From: Limnephilus marmoratus
Taxonomy: Eukaryota > Arthropoda > Insecta > Trichoptera > Limnephilidae
Reading direction: 5' to 3'
Assembly (NCBI GenBank): GCA_917880885.1
Contig: OU862928.1
Span: 38,552,962 to 38,616,961, forward strand
DNA: 64,000 nt
Shown here one piece after another: positions 21,014 through 31,244 of the stretch (the stretch's first letter is position 1; each line of letters starts with the position of its first letter). Below the pieces are notes generated by a model, which was not told where the DNA came from, ran no database searches, and was given only the letters and a program-made list of their open reading frames with translations. The translations under genes and the position numbers were made by a program.

Positions 21014-21363
21014 TGCCCTACCGAAGTCCTTGTATTCTTTATTGAAACTCACATTGAAGGAATTGGTAAATTCATTACAATTTTTGTAATACCTACTGTA
21101 TATGAAACTTTTAATTTACTTGTGATTATATATCATTTGTTCATACTAAATCCATTTGTACTTTTTTATTATATAAGGCTTGTAGTGCTACTTACATGTA
21201 TATACTATTTCCGTAATTTAAATAATCTTATTTAATTGATATTTAGCATCAAAATTATAAAATTATATGTATACAATGTTTGAAAATGTACCAATGTTGT
21301 CATTATGTACCTGCTGACAAACTACATAAGTAGTTTAGCGGGTTTAAATGTAAATAAATAAAA

Positions 21364-22229
21364 TAATAAACAAAAATTTTAACAAAACAAAAAAACGACT
21401 TCAAAAAATGCACTAAAAAGTTAAAAAAATAATTTCGTATTCTTCTACAACTTTATAATCAACTTACCTTTTCTGCTCATCAATATGTAGGTACGTTTGT
21501 TATTTTTGGAGTCGGTGTCGGCGGGAGAGGAGCTGTCAAGTGAACACGCCGGGCTGCGGGTACCTTGGTTGACACCGACTCCAAAAATAACAATCGTACC
21601 TACATATTGCTGAGTAGAAAAGGTAAGTTGATTATAAAGTTGTAGAAGAATACGAAATTATTTTTTTACTTTTTAGTGCATTTTTTGAAGTCGTTTTTTT
21701 GTTTTGTTAAAATTTTTGTTTATTTTTTGATTTTTAGTGAATCTGAAGTACACTAACTAATTCGATTAAGATTCGGCCGAGTATCGTAAATTTGTTCTTC
21801 AGAATTGGAGAGTTCCGTTACTTTGTCATGGATCCCATAATCAGAACCTAACCAAACTCTCATCAAACTACCCTTGAAGTACATCCTTTCCAATAAAAAA
21901 AAGAATCATCGAAATCGGTTGGCGTGATATTGAGTTATTCGTCCATTTGTCGCGCACATACTTGATGCAAATTTAAGACTTATATGATTTTCTCATGGAT
22001 GCCATTGTCAGAACTAGACCAAATTAAAATGGGACTACACGGGAAGCACCAGCTTTCAAATAAAAAAAGAATCATCAATATCGGTTCACCCAGTCGAAAG
22101 TTCTGAGGTAACAAACATAAAAAAAAAAATAAAATAAAAAATACAGTCGAATTGAGAACCTCCTCCTTTTTGAAGTCGTTTAAAAATACAGTCGAATTGA
22201 GAACCTCCTCCTTTTCGAAGTCGTTTAAA
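21364..22229 (-). mobile_element. Foldback element B with a 43-bp tandem duplication
   Basis: A minus-oriented copy of element A that starts at LINE-0's AT-rich tail (TAAACAAAAATTTTAAC) and ends at GAAGTCGT|TTAA. The terminal block AATACAGTCGAATTGAGAAC...GAAGTCGTTTAAA occurs twice in a row (about 22,140-22,183 and 22,186-22,229). The internal loop has a GGGCTGCGGGTACC GC-rich core. Confidence 0.72.
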
Positions 22230-22519
22230 AAACAAATATTTGTTGTTTTTTTAAATTGGCTACACACAGGAGGCCCGGAGGAAAATAAGGAACTAAGCAT
22301 ATTCTTATTTCAAAACCAAGCACGCGCCGTTGGAAATACACTGAAATATCGAATAACAACACTTACAAGCGTGTAAAAATGTAGAGTGACAACAGGCGCA
22401 AACTTCCTAATCGCTGTATTTACACCGATTACAATCGAATTTAAATAATCGAAATAATCGAACAAAGAAAGTCTAAATCTGCATGATAACAGAATGCTAG
22501 GTACACCTAAAACTTTTTT

Positions 22520-22850
22520 TTTACATGAATACCGCACAAGAGTCCCAACTGCTCCGGTCTGGAGCCAGTGGGACTATGGCATCCCCAATTGGGGTATGTT
22601 GTGAGGCTGAAGGTAATGCGGAAGGGAAGGAGATGGGTAAGAGGGAGGTGGGGAAGTACCTGGCTATTCAGATCTGGTCACCAAACATGGCTGACGCCAT
22701 TTCAAGCAACGTTTTAATTCTGAATGGTGGTCTTACACCAGGGCGATACTGAGAACTCTGGAACATGCCGCAAATATACTATATATTATTTTAAATGAAT
22801 AAATTGTGAAATAACACAAATTAATCAAATAAAATTTATTTATCAAACTT
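22520..22850 (-). mobile_element. SINE-1 copy 2, tRNA head missing
   Basis: On minus it matches the SINE-1 body: AAATTTTATTTGATTAATTTG, then GCGGCATGTTCC, CAGTATCGCCCTGG, the CCCCAATTGGGG palindrome and GGGACTCTTGTGCGG at its end. The tRNA-like head found at 43,180-43,250 is absent, so the copy is 5'-truncated. Confidence 0.65.
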
Positions 22851-22859
22851 GCCTATTGT

Positions 22860-23539
22860 CATTGATTAATTTCAGTGTTGTACCTCTGCGTAACTTCTTC
22901 ACAAATTTTCCATCAATCTGTCTATGACTGGGTTTAGACTCGTAAGTTTTTTCCTGTAAATCGCTCTTGTAAGCGATTTATGGCCAAACTACCAATGTAA
23001 ACGACACCAGATTCACTTAACGTAATTTATAGCAAGTTACAGAACTTATTCTTTTGGAAGTTTTTCTCAGGTTTAATCGCTCCCGCGCAAATTTCCAAAC
23101 TTCTTACAGCTTATAAAATCAGTTTGATAAGCTAAGAGACTTACCGCAAGATATAGTTCCGAAATGCGCCACGCACGGTTGCAAAATGTCAAAAATTAAA
23201 AGACAATTGTTTTCATAGGATTTTTTTCCTACAAAACAAGTATTTATTTCCACTTAGTTTTCTGGAAAATGAGCATTTAATTATCAGCCCAATCCTTTCC
23301 AAATTAATATTTTTGTTTTTAGCATTTTCGTATTTGAAATTTTGAATTTGAAGTCGGTTGCTGTCAGCAGATGTCAGGTAGTTGTCATTCGGATAGAAGG
23401 AAATTAATTGCCGCCTTTGACCACCTTTGAAGGCATAAAAGCGCGCGGAGAATTGTTTAATTAAAGCCATAATCGATTTCAACACTTTATTGGGGCCAAA
23501 AGCGCGTAAATTTGACAGTAGCAGGTCATTGTTGACAGG
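22860..23539. other. No recognisable feature
   Basis: Ordinary AT-rich sequence; possible host DNA into which the outer hAT element inserted at 23,540. No frame that I would support. Confidence 0.4.
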
Positions 23540-24384
23540 AAGCTATCCAAGGGCGGATCGAGGGGGGGTTGGTAATGGGGGTCATGACCCCTCCCCTGGG
23601 CTGGGTCCAGGACCTATGTGGACCTACTTCAGGGCCGTAGCTAGAGTTGAATTTAAGATAGGGCAGCAAGTAAAATGATCTGATCTGGGTCGGGCGGGGG
23701 GGGGGGGGGGGGGGGGGGGGCGCCCCGGGCGGCACTTTTAAGGGGCGGCAAAATTTCACAATAAATAATAATTATCTTTCTTCAAATTAATGTATAATAT
23801 TGTCATCTTGATAACTGCAACGACTGACAATACTGTCCGGGTCGAATTTTGTTTTCCACTTGGATTTTTTATGACTAATATTCAGTGAGAATGATTGAGA
23901 GAGATCCGTGGGCGATGCGCGACAATTCTAAGAAAGTTTCATGGATCGTCACGTGTTCCAATGGATCATTAAACCATCCATGTGTTCCAAGTACAAAAGT
24001 AAGAGGAAAACCATTTTCTTGTTCTGGGTATAGTTTCTGAGCTTAAGCCGGGGACTTAGCAAATAAACTCCTGGGTTAAAACTAGTTTCATGTTCCGAAT
24101 GATCTGTCAAAATTCCAGTAGCGGATTAATCTGCTGACACATTTCGAAGAAAACTGTTCTAATATTTCGAGTGGAGTTAAAAATTTTATTTCAAACCATT
24201 CCACAAAATTCGTAATTCGTAGGAAAACCATACTACGCATTATATGAGAGTAAAACTAATTAAATCTGTGGATACGCAAGCAGATTCACCCTTAATTTAA
24301 AACCAGTTTTGTGATCAGAATGTAAATTTACAGTTGTGGATTCATCTGCTGATATATTTTGAAGGAAAACGTTCTCTTATTCGA

Positions 24385-24535
24385 AGTGAATTGGAGGTAA
24401 TCCACCACAGGTGTAAGTAACAGAAGGTTACTTAACAAGGACTCTTTTTTTATAGAACGACCCTACAATCATAATTAACTAAAACTAGACCCCTATTGTC
24501 CCTGCATACGTTGTTAGCGAGCAGTATGCAAGTGC
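24385..24535 (+). repeat. Rep-A copy 3 inside the inner hAT-like element
   Basis: Diverged order AATTGGAGGTAATCCACCAC, then AAGGACTCT, ACTAGACCCCTATTGTCCC, GCATACGTTGTTAG and AGTATGCAAGTGCTT. It ends at the GCAAGTGC boundary as in other copies. Confidence 0.65.
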
Positions 24536-24706
24536 TTGATCTGATGACATACCGTTTAGTATGGAGAAGGCCCGAAGATATCGATTTAGGGATTGGTTTA
24601 TTTATGATTCAACCGTTGAATAACATCCCCAAACTGTCTCTCACCTCTTACTTCAATTCCATCTATGGGCAGAATAAAGAAAAAGAATTGATATAATATG
24701 ATTCTT

Positions 24707-24744
24707 ATTATATCAATTATATCAATTGATATAATTGATATAAT
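24707..24744. repeat. Perfect 38-bp AT palindrome
   Basis: The sequence is its own reverse complement over 38 bases, centred on AATT at 24,724-24,727. A second inverted match (TTGATATAAT at about 24,688 against ATTATATCAA) lies beside it. Confidence 0.85.
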
Positions 24745-25033
24745 ATGGTTCTTTGGAAGCTGTTTAGTTAGATGTCGCTACGCTACACTAATAGGTAGTA
24801 TTTTTTTTTCAATCATGTCAAACAATGAACAAACAGTTTACTATATATTATCATAGTCGATGGTATTTCTTAAGGTAGGGCACAGGTATTTTAAGGTAGG
24901 GCATTGCCCCCTAATGCCCCCCCCTAGCTACGGCCCTGACCTACTTTTTACTTGTATCTATTATTATCAAAATTAAATTATAACTTCTTGTGACTTGACC
25001 ACGGCTATGTGACCCCCCTGGCGCCAAAGCTGG

Positions 25034-25144
25034 ATCCGCCCTTGAAGCTATCTTATCGCAAATAAATTTACAGATGTAAACGGTCGCATGAGCATTTACA
25101 CAGGTCGAACTTCCGAACAACTTCCGTGATCATTAATTACCACA
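25034..25144. repeat. 111-bp direct duplication, left copy
   Basis: Starts with the last 11 bases of the outer hAT-like element (ATCCGCCCTTG), includes its AAGCTATC target repeat, and ends ATTAATTACCACA. An identical-looking 111-bp block lies at 26,136-26,246. Confidence 0.9.
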
Positions 25145-26135
25145 TTGAAGTACCCACCACTGTCCCACCCCGGTATAGGCAACTTATGGTCGCCCCTTCG
25201 GAGTTCTCACAAGAATCTAATTTTTTTGAATAAACGGCTCTACATTTAATGTAACGAATCTAGACCTTCAATGTCCCCTCATACTGTGTTAGGTGGCGGT
25301 ATGCGGTCGCGCCTACAGGACTGTACTGTAATGGTCATTTCTACAATTCTAAAGCCCATGGAGGTAGTCACCGCCAAAGCAGTGAGCCTCGTGGACAGTC
25401 AAACAAGTGGTTAGTAACATCGACATAAAAAAGTAAAATGAACAAAATAGACAGCAGCCGTCATGAGTAATCAGCTCATGACAGCGAAAGACCATACGCA
25501 ATCCAGCGGGCGGCACCGAGTACTGTTCATAAAAAAAAGCAACAAAAGTAAAATAACATTTGTACAGAGTAGAACTGATGTTACCGCAAACTGGCTACCG
25601 GCGGTCCCCGAGACAGTGAAGGAGGCTGATTGTCCGGCCTCCCGACAACCGGCAGCGTCGTCCGTAAGCCAGCTAGCCGGTGGTGCCTAGACGAGAGTAA
25701 TTGGAAATCATAGAAGAAGACCCTAGGGAGAGAAGCGTCGGATCGCCGGAGGCGGGACGGACAGCCTCCAGATGTCGTTCAGCCTTCTCCCCAGCCTCTT
25801 CATGTCACAGGGGGTGGCGCGGCAGACAGGTGCAGCTCCACCAGTTCCAGAAGACCGGCCATGGTATATAGGCGGGGACACGGTCCAGGGTCCAACCCCT
25901 TATATGGGGAGAAGGACGGCACAAAACGAGCAACTGAGTTCAGTTCTAACAAAAAAAAAAAAAAAAACATAACTAAAAAGAAAAATTTATTGATAACAAA
26001 GTAAATCGCAAAAAAGAAAAAAAATAAACAAGAGCGTGTGGAAGTCAGCGCTGGGCATGTGAATGCCCCATATAACCAAACTAAAGATCATAAACATGTA
26101 AAATAAAATGGCGATTTAGAAAGAAAAAGAAAAAA
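25145..26135 (+). mobile_element. Rep-A/Rep-B retroposon-like unit, 991 bp
   Basis: Begins with a Rep-A block (TTGAAGTACCCACCAC at the left boundary) and continues through GC-rich Rep-B (about 25,590-25,950). Rep-B has a short run of CCCCTTATATGGGGAGAAGG followed about 35 bases on by an arthropod initiator-like TCAGTT. The unit ends in an A-rich tract (AAAGAAAAAGAAAAAAA). Related A-then-B units lie at 36,108-36,835 and 40,685-42,055. No ORF with recognised domains is present. The A-rich end and the flanking 111-bp duplication suggest retroposition, but DNA-level duplication is possible. Confidence 0.6.
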
Positions 26136-26246
26136 ATCCGCCCTTGAAGCTATCTTATCGCAAATAAATTTACAGATGTAAACGGTCGCATGAGCATTTA
26201 CACAGGTCGAACTTCCGAACAACTTCCGTGATCATTAATTACCACA
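26136..26246. repeat. 111-bp direct duplication, right copy
   Basis: Second copy of 25,034-25,144, followed by AGTCGGATGC, which differs from the base after the left copy. Confidence 0.9.
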
Positions 26247-26396
26247 AGTCGGATGCATTTGTAAACGCTCCTGTGAGTGACCTGTCAAAATCTTATGTAA
26301 TCCGTAAATTTTAATTACGAGTCTAACCCCAGCCTATTTTCCATGGGCGTTATAATTTACGTACGTTTATATAAATATATATTTTTATTTTTTTAA

Positions 26397-26560
26397 ACAT
26401 TACATTTTACTAATATTATAAATGCGAAGTTTGTATGGATGTCTGCGTAAATATTTGTTACACTTTCACGCAAAAAATTCTGAATGGATTTGAGTGAAAC
26501 TTTAGAAATATTATTCTAAAGTTTCATTAAAGAGTCACGTGATCAAGTGTCATCGCCATC
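26397..26560 (+). mobile_element. Helitron-like or MITE remnant
   Basis: Starts ACTAATATTATAAATGCGAA, then TTTGTATGGATG and TTTCACGCAAAAAATTCTGA, a block I recall as very common in butterfly and moth genomes. The 3' end is not recognisable. Confidence 0.5.
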
Positions 26561-26984
26561 GAAAAACAACAGTTTGCACGGCGACTATTGTTGTTGATAC
26601 ACGTTATTATTGCCGGTTTGGGTGTTGTTTCACTGCAACCATGTCAAATAAAAAGAGTCATTAGACTACTTGTATTTTAAATATTGAAATTTACTTAGTG
26701 ACAGCACTGACAGCGTGATTTGGCCTTGGAGATTGACCAATGTGCTGCAAAATCCCCTGGCGCCACTAAACACGTTAAACGATTTAAACAAATCAATCTA
26801 ATATAGGTAGGTACTTATATTTTATACCATTAAAACGCGCTTCATTAAAAAATAATAAAGCTCAGCAGTAAGCATTCAAAAAGAAGAAGAAGATGGCTTG
26901 GAAAGGAGATTGTAAATACGAATGATAAACTATTTTAAAGAAACAATGTGAATTGTTTCATGTCTAAAATACCTATAATATTAG

Positions 26985-27330
26985 AACCAGATGAGTTCCA
27001 ATTTGGGAGGCGGGTATAAGTGCTGCCGCCCCGGGAACCATTTATTGGATAACCAACACCTCTGCCATAGATCACCCAGGTGAAGTTTTTCCGGATCTGG
27101 CCTCCTAGTATGTGGTAGGCAGGATCGGGAGAGGCTGGTTGAGGAAGCAAGACTCTCTTGGAACGTCGCCTTGCACCGCAGTGGGAGGAATGGATTCATC
27201 ACTCACAGATTCCTACCCATCCCCCATACCCTTTTCCTATCCAGACCCTCTTGTTCCTTTCTTAAAAGACTCTCCACACAGCATACCCAAAGATGACACA
27301 GGCCCGGAAGAGTATTATTTCATTACTTTA
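26985..27330 (-). repeat. Rep-P dispersed repeat, copy 1
   Basis: The plus-strand order is AATTTGGGAGGCGGGTATAA, GCCGCCCCGGGAACCATTTA, GGATAACCAACACCTCTGCC, a GACTCTC block, CACCGCAGTGGGA, GATTCCTACCCATCC and CCACACAGCATACCCAAAGA, then a degraded end. Other copies occur near 28,975, 34,718, 35,078, 35,330, 35,665, 38,125, 42,165, 43,745 and 62,448. Confidence 0.7.
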
Positions 27331-27604
27331 TCAACTCGTCTTTATAATAGATATAATCTTAAAAAAATAATTTTTTTTTAAGATCTTGGAAACTTAACGT
27401 GTTCGATAGAAATTTATCATATTTCGGTAGAAATTCAAATGTAGATATTGTTTTATTAAAATTAATTAATTGTTTGTAAACCCTATAGGTTCTAGGCGAT
27501 CAGCTCTCTCTTGTATGTACTTGATGTTCGTCAAAACTACATAAAAAGGGTTATTATCCCACGTACACAAAAATCTAGAAAATCTTAATAAAATTGATCA
27601 TAAA

Positions 27605-27790
27605 TATATCACACCAGAAACGATCTCGTGGTCCCAGGGAGCAATACGGCAAACTATCAAAAGACATGTACGTATCTTGGACCAAAAATATTTAATAAAA
27701 TATCTACCCCAGAATTAAATATTAAGGCGGTACACAATCCTAATAATTTTTGTACGCTCAAAACTCACATTTTAATCATTTCCGGCGAAT
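27605..27790 (+). pseudogene. Short LINE ORF2 C-terminal remnant
   Basis: The frame from 27,628 reads VVPGSNTANYQKTCTYLGPK, then IFNKISTPELNI. This matches the P...Y..PK.FN.LP pattern of Jockey/CR1 ORF2 ends, as in LINE-0. Only about 50 codons survive. Confidence 0.55.
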
Positions 27791-27877
27791 CCGTAACTAT
27801 AATAACTTTTTTATTTCCATGTCGCACAAGAAATGCGAGTTATTTATATATTAGATTAATAAAAACGGTGACCCGAC

Positions 27878-28443
27878 AATTCCGACGACAGTTCATCCTG
27901 CGACAGTTCATCCGGCCGACAGTTCATCCTGCCGACAGTTCATCCTGCCGACAGTTCATCCCGCCGACAATTCATCCGGCGACAATTCATCCTGCGACAG
28001 TTCATCCGGCCGACAGTTCATCCTGCCGACAGTTCATCCTGCCGACAGTTCATCCCGCCGACAATTCATCCGGCGACAATTCATCCTGCCTGATCATTTA
28101 GAAGATTTTTATTAAGTAAGTATGCAAAGAGGATATACGGCCGTACAACCAAAATCGATATACTTATATCTGAAGGCATCTTGAGTGGAAATCCGCTGTA
28201 AAAATATATTTACTAACAATAATTTCGACTCTCCGAAGAAGCATGCGTGAATAACAAAATACGACATACTTATACTTATAGGTTATACTTATAGGTTAGG
28301 TTAGGTTAGGTTGAATTGTCAGGATGAATTGTCGCCGGATGAATTGTCGGCGGGATGAACTGTCGGCAGGATGAACTGTGAGCAGGATGAATTGTCGCAG
28401 GATGAACTGTCGCCGGATGAATTGTCGCAGGATGAACTGTCAT
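27878..28443. mobile_element. Foldback element with minisatellite arms
   Basis: The left arm (27,878-28,090) is built from 15-17-bp units of the type CGACAGTTCATCCTGC, with a higher-order period near 97 bp. The right arm (28,309-28,443) carries the same units reversed (GGATGAACTGTCGGC). The loop of about 215 bp includes a TTAGG run just before the right arm. The words ATAAAAACGGT (left) and ATAAAAACAGT (right) flank the arms and may be a target duplication with one mismatch. Long inverted arms made of tandem repeats are the hallmark of FB/Galileo-type elements. No transposase is visible. Confidence 0.7.
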
Positions 28444-28974
28444 GGAACCATAAAAACAGTACCTTACCATTTATATATTTTACGTACAACGATTTCAAAA
28501 CTTTATAACCCGTTTTTCAACTATAAAGTTAGCGGTAAGCACCAGATTTTATTTTTCTAGACGATGAATTAATAATTTCGGGAGGACAACATGGAGACAC
28601 ATTTTAAATATTTGTAAAAAGTTCTTCAGAATCAATTAAAATTAACGCGGCAGAAAGGTCGAATCTCCAGGCCTGCTAGGGTGAATTCGACCGTACCTCC
28701 GTATAACACGCCGTGCCGCGGCGTATATTTGTTAACACGCTTTCTTCACTTACGTCGTTAAGATTCCCACATTGTTTATCTTTTTCTTCTTTTCTTTGAT
28801 ACGGCAAACTCCGTAGTAGGTCCATCCAGTGCACGGGTCGCGAGTCCCAATTTGTATACACGGTTTCTTTACTTACGTCGTTAAGATTCTGAGTATATTT
28901 TAGGGTATATTGTCATCTTAAAGCTCGCAAAATGTCCCACATCGGTTCAATAATAACTAAATTGTTGATTTTTT
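28444..28974. other. No gene; short diverged direct repeat
   Basis: The word ACTTACGTCGTTAAGATTC occurs near 28,748 and 28,872, each preceded by a TTTCTT block. Nothing else is supported. Confidence 0.45.
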
Positions 28975-29060
28975 TTACATTAACTCCGCACAGGAGGCCC
29001 TGAGGAAAATAATTTCCCTCAGGGCCTGTGTCATCTGAGATGCTGTGTGGAGGGTCTTTT
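28975..29060 (+). repeat. Rep-P fragment, copy 2
   Basis: Contains the palindromic Rep-P core AGGCCCTGAGGAAAATAATT followed by CCCTCAGGGCC, then GATGCTGTGTGGAGGG. It runs directly into a LINE C-terminus. Confidence 0.7.
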
Positions 29061-29240
29061 TGAGGAGAGGAAGGAAGGAGGAAACACAAAGGCTGGCAAA
29101 TCGTTCCACAGCCGAGCTGTTGAACACAAGAACGAGTCAAAGAAGCGACCCGTTCTCATGTGACCGATGTAAACCGTGTGTGTATGTTGGGCACGCGTTT
29201 GGCGTGCTTCCCGACTATGCACCGGTGCCGAAGGGATCAA
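29031..29240 (-). pseudogene. LINE ORF2 C-terminal remnant
   Basis: The minus frame reads RTGRFFDSFLCSTARLWNDL then PAFVFPPSFLSSKRP. The SF-P-T-RLWN-LP pattern is the end of many LINE ORF2 proteins. It is fused to Rep-P sequence at its C-terminus and has no upstream RT here. Confidence 0.6.
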
Positions 29241-29289
29241 GGACGCTAGATCCTCGGAGCATCTTCCATTGAAAAACCGGCTATTGACT

Positions 29290-30081
29290 TGGCTAGGGTG
29301 GAATTTGAAAAACTATTAAATAATATCACTTAAAATTTTACGTGGTTAGGTTACTTACTTTACTTCAATCAACGGCACATTTAGTAAATATGTTTTTAAA
29401 GAATAAATTTTTGGCATTTTCATTAATATGTATTTAATAAAAAATTTAAAAATCGACATTTTTCTACAGAAAATTTTTTTGGCATTTTCACCAGCATTTG
29501 GTTCCTTAGAACAAGCAATCTGCCTAGCTAGGAACTAATATAGACCTACAAAACGTGTGAAATGACACTTGACAAAATGACACTTGTACACATTTTAATG
29601 TCTATAGTTATTTTGCAATATTATTCCTATGTTATTTTTTTATAAATGTATCTAAAGTAATGTAATAAATAAAATTTCAATTCAAAATGGGTTTTTGTAA
29701 AAAAATGTTAGAAAAATTCTTCTTATTTTTCTATTACAGGCCACTCGATCAGTTTATATGGAATGCAGAAGTAATCAAATAATTCGGGATCGTATTTTTT
29801 ATGTCCTGCCTAATTAAAGGTGATCTCTTCCTAATTGGGATAATGATGTTGTCTGCATTAGCTGATGACGGCTCCGGAGTCCTTTCGGCTCCTAGAGAGG
29901 CCCGCCATGTTTGTTTATTGACCAATTATACCAAAAGCGGGCACGGGGCGGCCTTCGAGAAAACGTATTAAAACCGAGACGTAAATAATTCGCGACGTGG
30001 GTATTTGTCTACCTAAGTAATAAATCTTAATAAAAATAAGTTATCACTCGTACGCTTTGTGAATTTTAAAATAATATTTAG
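29290..30081. other. No recognisable feature
   Basis: AT-rich to mixed sequence without a supported frame. GC content rises toward the exon-like piece that follows. Confidence 0.4.
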
Positions 30082-30087
30082 ACTAAC

Positions 30088-30177
30088 CTTAACGGCCTCC
30101 GTGACTGCGGGGTTGAGCTCTTCGACTATGAATCCGGACGTCGCGTGTTCGTAAGCAGGCGGCGAGGCGTGCGCAAG
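30088..30177 (-). CDS. Possible internal exon of a host gene (weak)
   Basis: On minus, 30 codons run open through a GC-rich segment ending GFIVEELNPAVTEAVK, immediately followed by GTTAGT (30,082-30,087), a good splice donor. GC content stands out from the neighbourhood. No AG acceptor lies between the upstream in-frame TAA and the first codons, so the 5' boundary is unresolved. The plus strand of the same segment is also open for about 30 codons and ends in TAA. I do not recognise the protein. Treat as a candidate only. Confidence 0.25.
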
Positions 30178-30239
30178 TAAATTGAATTATACAAAGAAGA
30201 GTGACTGTGTGTGGGTTTCTTTTTTATACAAACCTACTT

Positions 30240-30290
30240 TTTTAATATGAATACCTCACAAGAGTCACCCACTGCTCCCAAACCGAACTG
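30240..30290 (-). repeat. SINE-1 3' end fragment
   Basis: Contains ATGAATACCTCACAAGAGTC then ACTGCTCC, matching the terminal block of SINE-1 at 22,525-22,560. Confidence 0.5.
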
Positions 30291-30565
30291 TGTCCGCCCG
30301 CCCGTCAGCCGCTATACAGACAATATTATTTATTTAAAACGCCCTTTATGCTTTTAAAAATTAATATTAAAAATTATACAGTATTTTTTATGCATAACTG
30401 AACTGCCTCATTAACATTTTGAAATTGTTTAGTGATAAATTGAAGATGTCCACTGACTTCTTATAATTATTTCCTTCCATCAATATTCAGGGTGAGGAGG
30501 AATACATCCAGCAGTCAGTCCCATACTTACTGCACAGCACTGGTATAATTCTATTTATATAGAAG

Positions 30566-30960
30566 ACTAGCGAGTTCCCGTCATGCACTTAATAAAGAAA
30601 TTGTTTCTCCCTGCATGTCCTTTTCATTCATCCCGTTACCCTTTCGCCACTCCTTCCCTTCACACGATCCAACTCCGCCTTCTCCGCCTTCCCTCTTCCC
30701 TCTCCCGCTTTCCCTATCCCGCGAACCCCCCTCTGCGTTCCTCCCTCCCGCGTTCCCCTCCCCACTAACATCGTAAGAATGCGCACATCAAATCCCCAAA
30801 GTTTCATCGCAATCGGATGAATGGTAAGCAACACATGATTTCATAACGCCAGAACTCACTATTGTATATAGAAAACATCGCGGGCATGCACACGTCAAAT
30901 CCCCAAAGTTTCATCGCAATCGGATGAATGGTTTAGCAATGCATAAGCAACATAGACAGA
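30566..30960 (-). mobile_element. Helitron remnants
   Basis: A diverged CTAG end (CTAGCGAGTTCCCGTCATGC) is followed by TTAATAAAGAAATTGTTTCT and a C/T-rich tract as in the copy at 4,223. The block AGTTTCATCGCAATCGGATG appears twice (about 30,803 and 30,908). Confidence 0.55.
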
Positions 30961-31244
30961 AACAAACATATTTTGATTTTAATGTATCTATCGCGAAGTG
31001 CGCGAGTTTGTTTGTTACCGGATCACGCCTTAAACCTCTGAACCGATTTTATATGCGAGTAAAATAAGCTGTGAATAATTGTAAGCTCTGGGTTTGTGAA
31101 AATATAAATATTAATATATTATATTTACTATACGTTTATTGTCAAATAAATTTCCCGACAGAAGCGAAAAACCAGACAAATCGTTGCCGTGGAAACAATG
31201 TTGATATATTTGCCGGAAATTTTATTTCAGGCGTCTATAATATC

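Larger units (their letters stand above)
16020..21373 (+). mobile_element. LINE-0: old Jockey/CR1-like LINE split by three inserts
   Basis: Plus-strand RT pieces occur in the right order at 16,040-16,525, 18,661-18,890, 19,206-19,968 and 20,952-21,013, followed by a 3' UTR ending in an AAATAAATAAAATAATAAA tail near 21,345-21,373. Between the pieces lie LINE-3 (minus), a palindromic MITE and foldback element A. The order and frame of the pieces show that they are one older element. The 5' end is truncated within the RT domain near 16,020. Confidence 0.85.
23630..24938. mobile_element. Inner hAT-like element nested in the outer one
   Basis: Terminal inverted repeats are CAGGGCCGTAGCTAG and CTAGCTACGGCCCTG, with exact 8-bp duplications ACCTACTT (23,622-23,629 and 24,939-24,946). 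The 1,309-bp interior holds a run of 25 G (23,696-23,720), a Rep-A copy (about 24,385-24,535) and a 38-bp perfect palindrome. I see no hAT transposase. Confidence 0.88.
23548..25044. mobile_element. Outer hAT-like non-autonomous element
   Basis: Terminal inverted repeats are CAAGGGCGGATC and GATCCGCCCTTG. Exact 8-bp duplications AAGCTATC flank it (23,540-23,547 and 25,045-25,052). An 8-bp target and a CA-G-rich terminus are hAT hallmarks. Only about 190 bp is its own sequence, because a second element occupies 23,630-24,938. No transposase frame is present. Confidence 0.87.

Noticed and set aside
23696..23720. Run of 25 G as a G-quadruplex regulator
   Set aside because: Single homopolymer inside a non-autonomous transposon; more likely slippage.
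27888..28083. CRISPR-like array
   Set aside because: Regular short repeats without unique spacers, mirrored by an inverted array; a foldback minisatellite in a eukaryote.
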